NCBI GenBank assembly: GCA_020426005.1 | Contig: JAGQQW010000019.1 | Location: 1 to 41,385 of the forward strand | Direction: 5' to 3' | DNA length: 41,385 bases | DNA from: Planctomycetota bacterium | GTDB lineage: Bacteria; Planctomycetota; UBA1135; GCA-002748355 | Shown: positions 1-8,722 of the stretch, piece after piece | How the letters are laid out: the number at the start of each line of letters is the position of its first letter | Position numbering within the stretch: the stretch's first letter is position 1 | Notes under the pieces: generated by a model | What the model was told of the DNA's origin: nothing | Databases searched by the model: none | Seen by the model: the letters and a program-made list of their open reading frames with translations, nothing else | Made by a program: the position numbers and the translations under genes

Positions 1-64
1 GGTGACGGAGTCCGAATGCGAGGGCCGGGAGCAATGCAGGAAGGAGAAGGAACGATCGCAACAT
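1..64 (-). CDS. Secreted protein, N-terminal fragment (runs off left edge)
   Basis: Reading leftwards from an ATG at 64, the frame stays open to the window edge and encodes 21 residues: a Met, a basic residue, then a hydrophobic stretch (FLLLPALLPALAF). This looks like a Sec signal peptide. An AGAGG sequence about 8 nt upstream of the ATG could serve as ribosome binding site. It is followed downstream only by the edge of the window, so the function of the mature protein cannot be said. The FMN reductase gene lies 96 bp upstream on the same strand. Confidence 0.5.
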   Translation of the reverse strand, partial: MLRSFLLLPALLPALAFGLRH

Positions 65-160
65 GGTAAGCCTCTGCGGTTTGGGAATTCGGTATCGGAG
101 AGCGACGACGAGGCGCGCTGCTCGTGAGGCGAGCCGCTACGAGCAGACTGGTCCGACGTT

Positions 161-742
161 TCACGAAAGGTGACGAATCGCAGTCACGAGCTTCATGAAC
201 GCACCGAGAACCGCATCCAGACGCTCTCGAGTGCCGGGGTCGACGAGCCGGCCGTCTGCGTCGAACGCTTCGTGAGCGCGCGCGACTGCAAGCTGCTGTG
301 GTAGGACCACGACCTGCAGGGCCGACAGGATTTGCGTGACGTGCACCAGGCCGCGCAAGCCGCCGAGACCGCCCGGTGACGCACTCATCAGCGCAGCCGA
401 CTTGCCGGCGAACGCCACGAACGACCCGTCGTCGCGCTTGACTCGGGACAGCCAATCGATGGTGTTCTTGAGGAGTGGCGTGATCGACGCGTTGTATTCC
501 GGGCACGCCAAGACGACCCCATCCGCGCGAGCGAATAGCTCGGCGAGTCGCACGACCGTCTCGGGAATGCCGCGACTCGCCTCGAGATCCGCGTCGTAGA
601 GGGGCATCTCGAACTTGGCGAGGTCGACCTCGGTGCAGGTCGCGGAGGTGTGCTCTTGAAGCCAATCGAGAGCGCAACGGGCGAGTCGCCGGTTGAACGA
701 ATCTCGTCGGGCAGAACCGGCGAGCACGAGGATCTCGGTCAT
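161..742 (-). CDS. NADPH-dependent FMN reductase family protein
   Basis: A 193-residue flavodoxin-like oxidoreductase. The N-terminus has a beta strand followed by GSARRDSFN, the FMN phosphate-binding loop of the NADPH-dependent FMN reductase / azoreductase / chromate reductase family. A central PEYNAS..PLLKNTIDW segment (around residues 88-103) is the second family signature, followed by the GK..ALMSASPGGLGG loop. The ATG at 742 is chosen over one ten codons upstream because the fold begins immediately after it and AGAGAAAG lies upstream. The family reduces flavins, quinones or metal oxyanions with NAD(P)H in the cytoplasm; the substrate cannot be told from sequence. It stands alone, divergent from the gene at 927. 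Confidence 0.88.
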   Translation of the reverse strand: MTEILVLAGSARRDSFNRRLARCALDWLQEHTSATCTEVDLAKFEMPLYDADLEASRGIPETVVRLAELFARADGVVLACPEYNASITPLLKNTIDWLSRVKRDDGSFVAFAGKSAALMSASPGGLGGLRGLVHVTQILSALQVVVLPQQLAVARAHEAFDADGRLVDPGTRERLDAVLGAFMKLVTAIRHLS

Positions 743-926
743 CAGTCTTTCTCTATTGTGCGTCGAGAGCATGAGCGACGAGCGCGAAGCGCTCTGAGGG
801 GCGCCTCCTTAGACCGGATCACGGATCGAGCCAAGCGGCCTCGTCTCCCGGCTCCGGGACGTCCCTGCCAAGGGGCACTTCACAGCACAGGCGAATCGCG
901 GCAACAGAACTTCCGATGAAGAGACG

Positions 927-2495
927 ATGGCTGTCTCCACCGACCTCCTGCTCTACTACGGTTACAGCCTGATCGCCGTCGTTCTCGCGATCGGGACGGG
1001 CCTCGCCGCCGTTCGCACGAAACGCGAAAAGCGTGATGCCACGACGTATCTCGTGGCACTGCTCGCGATTGCAATGCCCGTCGCCTTCGGGCTGGCTCGC
1101 ATCGCGCACTTGCCTGGCTACGGCATGTTCGAGATCGCATGGGTCGCATTGCCCGCGCTGGCGTTCGGCGCCATTCTGACCAACATCGCCAACATGCGTG
1201 AACTCGGGATCGGCGGCCGCATGCTCGGTGCGCCGGTACTCGCCTGGAATTGCGTCCTCGCATTCCTCTACGCGGCGCGTGTCGCCAGCGACGTTTTCTT
1301 CGTCGATCTAGGCGCGCCTCTGTCGGTGCCGCTCGCAGCATGGTCCCTCGCACAAGGAATGGTCGGAGGGCAGGGCGCAGAAGCGCTGCCGGTATGGGTA
1401 TGGCTGCCGATCCTGCTTCCGACACGAGCCGATGCATCGGGAAGCCTGCTCGCCAGAACCTCCGGTGCGCTCGCATCGACCTTCGTCGTCGGTGTCGTCA
1501 TCCTCGCGATCAGCCCCGCACTCGACATCGTTCGCGAGGCGGATGAGCTTGCCGACGGCGCGCCCGCATCCCCCCGAGGCGACATCAAGCGCTCGTTGCG
1601 ACTCGGGGATGATCGATGGGGTCAGAACGCTCTGGCGACGCTCATGGGCGGCGCGGACAGCGAATCGGGCCTCTCACGCGACATCGAACGCGCGACGTCC
1701 CTCGGCATCCAGGAGGTAGAGTTCGGAATCCGAGCGGACCTCGTCGACGATGGCAGTCGCCTCGCTCGGCTCGAAGCAGCGGTCCGCCAGGCGCGCGCCG
1801 CAGGCTTGCGCATCGCGATCCGGACCGTTGCCCCGACGGCGATGTCGGTGACGATGCATCCAAAGACGTTCGCGGAGCGCATGCAACACGCGCACTGGAT
1901 CCTGGCCGAGCGCTTCGAACCGGACCTCCTCATCCTCGTCGACCGACCCTACGGAACGGACACGAAGAACTGCGTCGGCAATCTCGAGCCCGCGAGATGG
2001 CTCGACCTGATCAAGGCAGCCGCCCGTCAGATTCACGAGGGCAAGCCACGCCAGCGCCTCGCTGCCGTGCTGACCTCGCCACTTCCGCGGGCTCGTGAGA
2101 TCTGGCTGGGGCTCGCGGACGGGACCACGATTCGAGAACTGCGCTTCCGAATCGAGGGGAACTCGTACTCGAGCGATCGATCCGCACGCGCCTGCCTCGC
2201 CCTCTCGGGTTGGCTGGCGGAGACACCACCACGACTCACTCTCGCAATCGACGCGTCACCGCCCACCGCGCTGAGCTTTGGCGGCACGAACGCGGTCGTT
2301 TCGTATTTCGAGCGTATCCTCCGGCTCGCCGCGACGCAGCGCTCGGTCGCCACTGTCGGACTCGGCGATGTGCGCGATGGAACGCACGGCCTCTCCGGCC
2401 TCTTCACAGCCATGGGCCGCCGTCGCCCGATCGTGGAAACGCTGCCGGTCCTGCTGCAACAGTCGGGAATCGGGAGCGCGAACCCCGGACGCTGA
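927..2495 (+). CDS. Membrane protein with N-terminal helices and an unassigned soluble C-terminal domain
   Basis: A 522-residue protein I do not recognise. The first ~205 residues contain about five to six hydrophobic helices (for example residues 6-30, 40-58, 70-90, 100-118 and 185-205). From about residue 225 it becomes a soluble alpha/beta domain with a repeated strand-helix rhythm: SLGIQEVEFGIRADLV, then LRIAIRTVAP, then DLLILVDRPYG. This resembles a TIM-barrel or polysaccharide-related enzyme, but I cannot assign a catalytic motif. No signal peptide is separate from the first helix. The ATG at 927 directly precedes the first helix. It is convergent with the lipoprotein gene at 2522 and shares a hairpin with it at the stop codons. 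Confidence 0.75.
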   Translation: MAVSTDLLLYYGYSLIAVVLAIGTGLAAVRTKREKRDATTYLVALLAIAMPVAFGLARIAHLPGYGMFEIAWVALPALAFGAILTNIANMRELGIGGRMLGAPVLAWNCVLAFLYAARVASDVFFVDLGAPLSVPLAAWSLAQGMVGGQGAEALPVWVWLPILLPTRADASGSLLARTSGALASTFVVGVVILAISPALDIVREADELADGAPASPRGDIKRSLRLGDDRWGQNALATLMGGADSESGLSRDIERATSLGIQEVEFGIRADLVDDGSRLARLEAAVRQARAAGLRIAIRTVAPTAMSVTMHPKTFAERMQHAHWILAERFEPDLLILVDRPYGTDTKNCVGNLEPARWLDLIKAAARQIHEGKPRQRLAAVLTSPLPRAREIWLGLADGTTIRELRFRIEGNSYSSDRSARACLALSGWLAETPPRLTLAIDASPPTALSFGGTNAVVSYFERILRLAATQRSVATVGLGDVRDGTHGLSGLFTAMGRRRPIVETLPVLLQQSGIGSANPGR

Positions 2496-2526
2496 CGCGA
2501 CCCTGTCGTCAGGTTCGCGCGTCAGC
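2491..2526. terminator. Probable bidirectional hairpin terminator between convergent genes
   Basis: The left arm GCTGACGCGA (2491-2500) pairs with TCGCG(cg)TCAGC (2515-2526), giving a 10-bp stem with a 2-nt bulge and a 14-nt loop. The stop codons of both convergent genes (2493-2495 on plus, 2522-2524 on minus) lie inside the arms. There is no clear T-tract on either side, so it may only slow polymerase or protect 3' ends. Confidence 0.4.
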
Positions 2527-3199
2527 GGATGCAGAAGGCATCGAACACGCCCGCTCCGCGCACTTCGATTCCGACACCGACGGCTTCGGCATCCCCGAGC
2601 ACGAGCGGAGCACGGATCGATCGACCGTCGAAACGAATCTCGAGATCGGAACCGATCCGTTCGATTTCCAGGCGGTGCCACTCGCGCGCTTCTCCGTCGA
2701 CGGGCAACCGCAGGACCTCGCGCGAGTAGTCGTCACCGGTCGTGACCATGGCAACGGATGCTTCCCCCGGTAGCCAAGCGACGTGGCAACGACGCCGCGG
2801 GCGAATCGACATGGCATCCACTGCATCGAGATCGAAGACGATGCCGAGCCGGCTCGCGGGCTCGATTGCACGCACTCGAACCTCGACGACGGCATCGCGA
2901 CACCGCACGCCTTGCAGCCAGAGCGCGCCTCCGTGCTGCTTGGACGTCCTGAGCTGCACGCCGCGCCCACCATCGACGCCCCTCGCCGGCGCAATGTGGA
3001 GCCCGACCTCGCCATCCGACGCAGGTGCGTCCATGAGCCAGCCCGCCGGCAACTGCCCTTCCTGAAAGTCCTCGAAGTCGATGCACATCGCGGCGACAGG
3101 GGACGGCGCTGGCAGGTCCGGTGCACTCGCACAACCGAGGGACAGCCCTGTCGCAAGAATCAAGGCCGAGACAGGGATCGCGATTCTCGAACCGCCCAT
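2522..3199 (-). CDS. Putative lipoprotein with a jelly-roll (LamG/DUF1080-like) domain
   Basis: A 225-residue protein with an N-terminal hydrophobic segment ending in LSLGC (lipobox, lipidated Cys at residue 23). The mature part is a single beta-rich domain: it starts with FEDFQEGQLPAGW, a frequent opening of concanavalin-like jelly rolls, and continues with alternating strands (VEVRVRAIEP..LGIVFDLD, WHRLEIERIGSDLEIRFDG). The strand pattern resembles the 3-keto-disaccharide hydrolase-like DUF1080 fold, common in planctomycetes, but no catalytic residues can be pointed out. It probably sits in the envelope and may bind carbohydrate. Its start lies 17 bp from the divergent glycosyltransferase start, so the two promoters must overlap the genes. 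Confidence 0.78.
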   Translation of the reverse strand: MGGSRIAIPVSALILATGLSLGCASAPDLPAPSPVAAMCIDFEDFQEGQLPAGWLMDAPASDGEVGLHIAPARGVDGGRGVQLRTSKQHGGALWLQGVRCRDAVVEVRVRAIEPASRLGIVFDLDAVDAMSIRPRRRCHVAWLPGEASVAMVTTGDDYSREVLRLPVDGEAREWHRLEIERIGSDLEIRFDGRSIRAPLVLGDAEAVGVGIEVRGAGVFDAFCIR

Positions 3200-3216
3200 C
3201 GCGCTATCGTACTCGA

Positions 3217-3957
3217 ATGCCCGTGCTGGACCGCAGTGGAACCGATCGACTCAGCGTCATCGTTCCGCTCAAGGAAACCCTGCCCCCGGGATTCGACATC
3301 TCCACGATGCTCGGTGGGGCATCGGTGGATGAACTCATCTTCGCGGCTGACACGTCCGTCCCGGAGCGTGCACTGCAGAGACTCGGGCGGCTCGGAGCGA
3401 CTGCGCTGCGGTCGGACGCGAACCGTGGCGTTCGTTTGCGCGACGCCGCCCGAGCGAGCCACAGCGATGCGTTCGTCTTCCTGCACGCGGACACTCGACT
3501 GCAATCCGGAGGCATTGGAGAACTGCGGCGACGACTCGCGGATGGCGCGCGCTGGGGCGCGTTTCGACTCGCTTTCGAACACGCCGGTCGCAGGTGCCTG
3601 AGACCGATCGCGGGCGGAGCGAATCTACGCTCGCAGGCGTTTCGACTTCCGTATGGCGATCAAGGACCATGGTGCACACGAGAGTCCTACGAAGCGGTCG
3701 ACGGCCATCCACCATGGACGTTCCTCGACGATCTCGAACTCTCGCTCCGGCTGCGACGCCTGTCGCGCCCCGCGATCCTTCGCTCGCGAGCGATCACGAG
3801 TGCACGGCGCTATCGAGAGCGCGGCATCCTCTCGACCGTAGCCACGAACACGAAGATCCTCGCGCGATTCGCGATGGGCGCCCGACCCGACGCCCTCGCT
3901 GATGAGTACCGACGGTCGAAGTCGCGGCATCGGCCAGAAAGTCGAACGCCGCATTGA
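3217..3957 (+). CDS. TIGR04283-type family 2 glycosyltransferase
   Basis: A 246-residue cytoplasmic glycosyltransferase of the GT-A fold. Diagnostic segments of the TIGR04283 (rSAM/selenodomain-associated transferase 2) family appear in order: LSVIVPL at the N-terminus, FVFLHADTRL (DxD-like nucleotide-sugar/metal site), GAFRLAF, then FRLPYGDQGPWC, FLDDLELSLRLRRL and TSARRYRERGILSTV..N near the C-terminus. The N-terminal loop after VIVP has PLKETLPPG instead of the usual TLNE, a small deviation. The ATG at 3217 is preferred over upstream ones, which would run into the divergent lipoprotein start at 3199. Donor and acceptor sugars are unknown. The usual radical-SAM or selenium partner genes are not next to it; the downstream neighbour 33 bp away is an unknown protein. 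Confidence 0.85.
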   Translation: MPVLDRSGTDRLSVIVPLKETLPPGFDISTMLGGASVDELIFAADTSVPERALQRLGRLGATALRSDANRGVRLRDAARASHSDAFVFLHADTRLQSGGIGELRRRLADGARWGAFRLAFEHAGRRCLRPIAGGANLRSQAFRLPYGDQGPWCTRESYEAVDGHPPWTFLDDLELSLRLRRLSRPAILRSRAITSARRYRERGILSTVATNTKILARFAMGARPDALADEYRRSKSRHRPESRTPH

Positions 3958-3990
3958 GACGCTACGGGGCCACGCCTACCGTCGCGTGCA

Positions 3991-4743
3991 ATGGCGACCA
4001 CAACCGAACCGAAGCCCTTCGTCGCACAAGATTTCGCAGCTTACGAAGACCGCCGACAGCGTGATGCGGAGTACAACGGATTCCGGCTGATCGTGCGGCG
4101 GAAACTGGATGCTTATGGCAAGGCTGCAGTCCAAGACTTGAAGCGCGAGAAGGGGCTCGACCTGACCGGCCGAACGAGTCTCAATCACCCACACGCGACC
4201 AACCAGAATCGCGTCAGCAGCCAGCTCGTCTATCTTTCGCGATCTGCCAAGGACAAGAAGGCACTCGGAGCCATCGTGGGCCCTGTCTTGTCCAAGGACG
4301 TGGACACGCACTACATCCAGACGACGCTCGGTCTCCAGATCGACGCGCAGGGTGCCGAGCAAGCGTTGCGCATTCACAAACTCGCGTTCTGGGACGGCCT
4401 CAACCTGAAGAACCGCGTGAAGAACGTCGCCGAGATGGATCTGCTCGGCGACATCCTCAACAGCATGCCCGGCAGCTTCGTCCTGCTCATGGACAACTGG
4501 AAGAAGGAATACCGCTGCGGCGAAATCGCGCCGGAAGAGCTGTCACGCTACTTCACGACGTACCAGCCAGGTGAACACTGGCTACATGTGCGCCGGCGGT
4601 TCCCTATCGAGTTCGCGGCGTCGAGCGAGTTCATGGACACCGTGCGCGACGGGTTCCGATCCCTTGCCGACTTCTACGCGTTCGCGACGTGGTCGAACGA
4701 CAACAACTGCCTATTCGACGCCGACGGGCGCATGATTCGATAG
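3991..4743 (+). CDS. Uncharacterised soluble protein
   Basis: A 250-residue protein I do not recognise. It has no signal peptide and no membrane segment. It is charged and mixed alpha/beta; the N-terminal third is rich in Lys/Arg and the C-terminal part is aromatic (GEHWLHVRRRFPIEF, SLADFYAFATWSNDNN). The start follows the glycosyltransferase stop by 33 bp, so the two may be co-transcribed. No good Shine-Dalgarno sequence is present before the ATG. Codon use and third-position GC fit the surrounding genes, which supports it being real. Confidence 0.75.
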   Translation: MATTTEPKPFVAQDFAAYEDRRQRDAEYNGFRLIVRRKLDAYGKAAVQDLKREKGLDLTGRTSLNHPHATNQNRVSSQLVYLSRSAKDKKALGAIVGPVLSKDVDTHYIQTTLGLQIDAQGAEQALRIHKLAFWDGLNLKNRVKNVAEMDLLGDILNSMPGSFVLLMDNWKKEYRCGEIAPEELSRYFTTYQPGEHWLHVRRRFPIEFAASSEFMDTVRDGFRSLADFYAFATWSNDNNCLFDADGRMIR

Positions 4744-4748
4744 CGAAA

Positions 4749-5765
4749 TCACTGCCCGATGACGCCGGCCACGTCCGACGCACGGGCGCCGCCATTGACG
4801 AGGTCGACGAAGATCGACTGCGACCACAGAGTCAGCTTGGCGGGCGGCAGCAACGGAGTGGTCATGCCCTGACCGTTGGCGTCGAGCACGAATGGCAGCT
4901 GGATGACGCCGACGGGGGCGTTGAGGAACAGCGGACCGAGGTTGGTCGAGATCGGCGATGCGCGCAGGCCGCCGTCGAGCATCAGAACCGCGACGCCGTT
5001 CTTGTATGCCGTACCGTTGAACTTCCAAGCGACCTTGTCGCCCTTGGTCGGATCCGGATGCATGCTCTCGGGGCCGAACAAGTCTTCAGCGGCCGTCTGA
5101 TAGAGCGTCGACGAGATGAACATCTGCGTGATCGGCTCTTGATACATCGCACCGAAGTGCATCGAAGTTCCGGGGCCGTAGTACGGTGCCGCCGCGTTCG
5201 TCGTCGTATCCAGGTAGTAGGTCCACTGCTTGCGCAACGACTGCGTCAACATCGTCGTCGCGTCGCGCTGCGTGTGGACGCCAACACCATCCGCATTGCT
5301 GGTCGTGGCTGGGAAGACGAGGCGCAACCCGATGTCCGACGGCGCGTCGAATGGCGTGTTGACCGTGATCGTCCAGAGGGCAGCACTCACGACGCCGGTC
5401 GTGGGCGTCGGGAATTTGAGTTGCCCACCGGCATTGTTGACGAGTCCTCCCGTCGTGATGTCAGGCAGCCCGTTCTGTCCGTACTTCACCACGCCGAACT
5501 GCACCGTCTCGGGAGTGTTGTAATCCTGGTCCTGCAGGAGCACGCGATAACCGGTGATCTTGCCGTGCCCCTTGTGGAACAGCTCCGGCTGCATGAAGTA
5601 GATCGTGTCCATCGCGTTGCTGACACGCGTCGACGAATCGGTGTGCGCTTCGTTGTAGAACACTTTCTCGGGATAGACAGTCGTCTGCGCGCGAAGGGAC
5701 GTTGCGATCAGCGCGATGGACCCGGTGCAGATGGCCAGGAAGACAGGGGAACGGTGGGACAGCAT
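4749..5765 (-). CDS. Secreted protein carrying a degenerate copy of the local C-terminal module
   Basis: A 338-residue exported protein. The N-terminal hydrophobic segment (LAICTGSIALIATSLRAQ) is a Sec signal peptide with cleavage likely after SLRAQ. AGGAG lies about 12 nt upstream of the ATG at 5765, which selects this start over one 51 codons upstream. The mature protein is beta-rich with no enzyme motif I can name. The last ~60 residues (APVGVIQLPFVLD..KLTLWSQSIFVD..VAGVIG) resemble the closing module of the S8 peptidases at 24-33 kb (LRFYNQFLVVDP..LVASNAGKG). It is convergent with the gene ending at 4743 and divergent from the kinase. Confidence 0.82.
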   Translation of the reverse strand: MLSHRSPVFLAICTGSIALIATSLRAQTTVYPEKVFYNEAHTDSSTRVSNAMDTIYFMQPELFHKGHGKITGYRVLLQDQDYNTPETVQFGVVKYGQNGLPDITTGGLVNNAGGQLKFPTPTTGVVSAALWTITVNTPFDAPSDIGLRLVFPATTSNADGVGVHTQRDATTMLTQSLRKQWTYYLDTTTNAAAPYYGPGTSMHFGAMYQEPITQMFISSTLYQTAAEDLFGPESMHPDPTKGDKVAWKFNGTAYKNGVAVLMLDGGLRASPISTNLGPLFLNAPVGVIQLPFVLDANGQGMTTPLLPPAKLTLWSQSIFVDLVNGGARASDVAGVIGQ

Positions 5766-6027
5766 TCTGGAGGGACTCCTGCTAGAGACTTCGAAACGAT
5801 CGACTCGCCACTTCCGGGGATTCACCTCCCGGGATCGGCCGAGTCCGGCGTTCAACACACGCCTTGGTTTGCGGGCCGCATCCGAGTGGGCAAGGTCGGC
5901 CGCAGGGTCTGCTAGCAATACCTGTCCGAAGAGTTACAAAGGGATCTGAAGTTCCCGTCCGATCCACGCGTATGAGGCCGCGGATTCCTGCTCTCAGGAC
6001 CCGCTCGGGCTCTTCGCCACACTCTCG

Positions 6028-8619
6028 ATGTCCACTCGCGATTCCAAGACGCGCCCTCCAACGGCACCGGACCCATCCCTCGAGGAGTGGCGACCACGAC
6101 AGATCGGTCCTTACACGATCCTGAAGGTTCTGGGCGAAGGCGGCATGGGGACCGTCTACCTCGCCGAACAGTTGACGCCGATCCGTCGACTCGTCGCGCT
6201 CAAGCTCATCAAACTCGGACAAGACACCAAAGAAGTCCTCGCACGCTTCGATCAGGAACGCCAAGCGCTGTCCCTCATGAATCACGCGAACATCGCCAAG
6301 GTGTTCGATGCGGGAGCGAACGACGACGGCCGACCGTACTTCGTCATGGAGTACGTCGATGGGATTCGGATCTCCGACTACTGCGACAGTAGAGAACTCT
6401 CGATTCAGGGTCGCTTGCGGCTCTTCCTCGAGGTTTGCGCCGGCATCCAACACGCGCATCAGAAGGGCATCATCCACCGGGATCTGAAGCCTTCGAACAT
6501 CCTGGTCGCCGATGTCGATGGTCGGTCGGTCCCCAAGATCATCGACTTCGGGCTCGCGCAAGCGACCGAACAACGATTGACCGAACAAACCTTGCTCACG
6601 CGCCAAGGGCAGTGGATCGGAACGCCTGAATACATGAGCCCGGAGCAAGCCGGTCGCGGCGCCAGCGCAGTCGACACACGCTCCGACATCTACTCTCTCG
6701 GGACCGTCCTGTACGAGCTGATGACCGGGCATTTGCCCTTCGATTCGATGATCTTGCGCGAAGCGGGCCTTCTCGAGATCCAACGCACGATCCAAGAAGT
6801 CGAGCCGCCGAAACCCAGTACGCGCATCGGCGCCGAGTCCGAGTTCGACAGCGAACTCGCCAAACGCCGAGCAATGGACCCACCGTCGCTGCGCAAGCGT
6901 CTTCGCGGTGATCTCGATTGGATCATCATGCGCGCGATCGAGAAGGAGCCTTCACGTCGCTACGCATCGGCAGGCGAGTTCGCGGCAGACATCGACCGCC
7001 ACCTCTCTCACAAACCGGCCCTCGCCGGTCCCCCGAGCTGGGTCTACAGAACGACGAAATTCTTGCGTCGGTACCGGATCCAGGTCGCCGCGGTCGCTGC
7101 CGTCGTCATCGCGCTGATCGCGGGGCTCGTCGCGTCGGTCCTCCAATATCAACGGGCCGAAACGAATCGAATCACTGCCGAGAAGAGCGCTGAACACGCG
7201 AAGGCTCAAGAGCTCCTCGCACGCGAACAGGAAGCCGCCGCATCCGAAGCAGCGCGAATCGCGCAACAGCGAAAGAACGAAGCCGAACTATCGGCGCGCG
7301 AAGCCTACGAAGCTTCGAAACGCGCAACAGCCTCCCTCGAACGCTTCAATCTGCTCGCTGGAGTCGCGCGCTTCGAAAAGCTGCTTCAGCAGGAGGAACT
7401 GCTGTGGCCGGCATGGCCGCAAAACCTCGAAGCATTCCGATCATGGAACCTCGAGTTCAACCGCATCGAGTCGCAGCGTTTCGACATCGAGCGCGCGATC
7501 TCCGACATCGACGCCCGGATGGCCGAGTCGTACCGCGTCTACGGCGAACGACTGCACGAACTGACGAAGAAGTACGACCGATTCACCAACCCTCCCCGCG
7601 AGAGTGTGCTCAACAGCATCCGCAGTGCGATCGGATCGCTGAGACAATCGCAAGAGCGCGCGTGGTTCGAGACGTTCGAGCAAGTCCGTACCGACGAGTT
7701 CTTGCGCGAAACACTCGTGAAACTCCTGCTCGACATCGAACGAAAAGGATCGACCGCGAGGTCACGCATTCGAGAGCGCCTGCGATGGGCACGCAAGATC
7801 GAGGACATGAGCATCCAGAATCATGCGACGGCATGGCGCGATGCCTCCATCCGCGTAGGTCGTGCTCGGTGGTATCGTGGCTTCTCGCTTCGGCCACAGA
7901 TCGGGCTCGTACCGCTCGGGCAAGATCCCGACACGCAACTCGAGGAGTTCGTCCACCTCGCATCCCACGATCCGGAGCTTCCACTGCCGAAACGCAACAC
8001 GAAGACGGGCGCTCTCGAGCTGCAGGACGGTCACGGCGTGATCTTCGTCCTGCTACCGCCACGTGCCGGCCCAGACCGGAAGCTGGCGACGCCGATCTTC
8101 ATCGGAAAACACGAGATTACGCAGGGCCAGTGGTTTCGGATGACCGATATGCAGCCTTCGGTGTTCAACGAAGAGACCCACGGCATCGGCGAGCACGCGA
8201 ACCAACACCCGGTCGAATACGTCAACTACGACGAATCGCTCCAACTCTTGGCGCGTCACGGGTTCCGATTGCCCTCGGAGGCAGAGTGGGAACACGCGGC
8301 GCGGGGCGTGCGTGGACGCGGGCGCCGGTCACCGCCCGCCGTTTCCCCTGTTGCTCCCGTCTCGACGACGAGCAACTTCGGCGAGGCGGCTGATGGTTGG
8401 ACGTACACAGCGCCAGTCGGATCGTTCACGCCGAACGGATTCGGACTGTTCGATGTCTACGGAAACGTGGCGGAATGGTGCGCGAGTGACGCACCGGAAT
8501 CCGGGCGCGCACCGGTGCTGGGTGGCGCGTACAATGACCCGGTGGTCCGCCGTCTCGAATCCGGGAATCGACGGTCGGACCGTATCGGGATCCGTGCCGT
8601 GCGCGACCTGCTGAACTGA
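6028..8619 (+). CDS. Membrane Ser/Thr protein kinase fused to a formylglycine-generating-enzyme-like domain
   Basis: An 863-residue kinase. Residues 27-330 form a Hanks-type kinase domain with the glycine loop GEGGMG (36-41), VALK with Lys59, HRDLKPSN (His150-Asn157), DFG (173-175) and SPE at 204-206, so it should be active. A transmembrane helix follows (about 351-373), then a charged coiled coil (about 380-440), a helical region, and from about residue 665 an FGE-sulfatase (SUMF1-like) domain with ITQGQWFRM, FRLPSEAEWEHAARG and GLFDVYGNVAEWC. The paired catalytic cysteines of true FGE are not seen in the closing GGAYNDP..RR..GIRAV segment, so this outer domain is probably a ligand-sensing or substrate-binding module. 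The topology predicts an intracellular kinase and an extracytoplasmic sensor. Confidence 0.93.
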   Translation: MSTRDSKTRPPTAPDPSLEEWRPRQIGPYTILKVLGEGGMGTVYLAEQLTPIRRLVALKLIKLGQDTKEVLARFDQERQALSLMNHANIAKVFDAGANDDGRPYFVMEYVDGIRISDYCDSRELSIQGRLRLFLEVCAGIQHAHQKGIIHRDLKPSNILVADVDGRSVPKIIDFGLAQATEQRLTEQTLLTRQGQWIGTPEYMSPEQAGRGASAVDTRSDIYSLGTVLYELMTGHLPFDSMILREAGLLEIQRTIQEVEPPKPSTRIGAESEFDSELAKRRAMDPPSLRKRLRGDLDWIIMRAIEKEPSRRYASAGEFAADIDRHLSHKPALAGPPSWVYRTTKFLRRYRIQVAAVAAVVIALIAGLVASVLQYQRAETNRITAEKSAEHAKAQELLAREQEAAASEAARIAQQRKNEAELSAREAYEASKRATASLERFNLLAGVARFEKLLQQEELLWPAWPQNLEAFRSWNLEFNRIESQRFDIERAISDIDARMAESYRVYGERLHELTKKYDRFTNPPRESVLNSIRSAIGSLRQSQERAWFETFEQVRTDEFLRETLVKLLLDIERKGSTARSRIRERLRWARKIEDMSIQNHATAWRDASIRVGRARWYRGFSLRPQIGLVPLGQDPDTQLEEFVHLASHDPELPLPKRNTKTGALELQDGHGVIFVLLPPRAGPDRKLATPIFIGKHEITQGQWFRMTDMQPSVFNEETHGIGEHANQHPVEYVNYDESLQLLARHGFRLPSEAEWEHAARGVRGRGRRSPPAVSPVAPVSTTSNFGEAADGWTYTAPVGSFTPNGFGLFDVYGNVAEWCASDAPESGRAPVLGGAYNDPVVRRLESGNRRSDRIGIRAVRDLLN

Positions 8620-8722
8620 CTGGATTGCCGCACGCACGGCCGATTCGCCGCGGAAATCGAATATGCTCGGCGGCGGGCCGTAGGGGCCTCCTTCGTCACC
8701 AAAGCTCCTCATCTCCATCCCC

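Noticed and set aside
780..794. Short GC-rich palindrome (GAGCGC-GAA-GCGCTC) between divergent genes as an operator
   Set aside because: Only 6 bp per arm in GC-rich DNA and present once; too weak to separate from chance.
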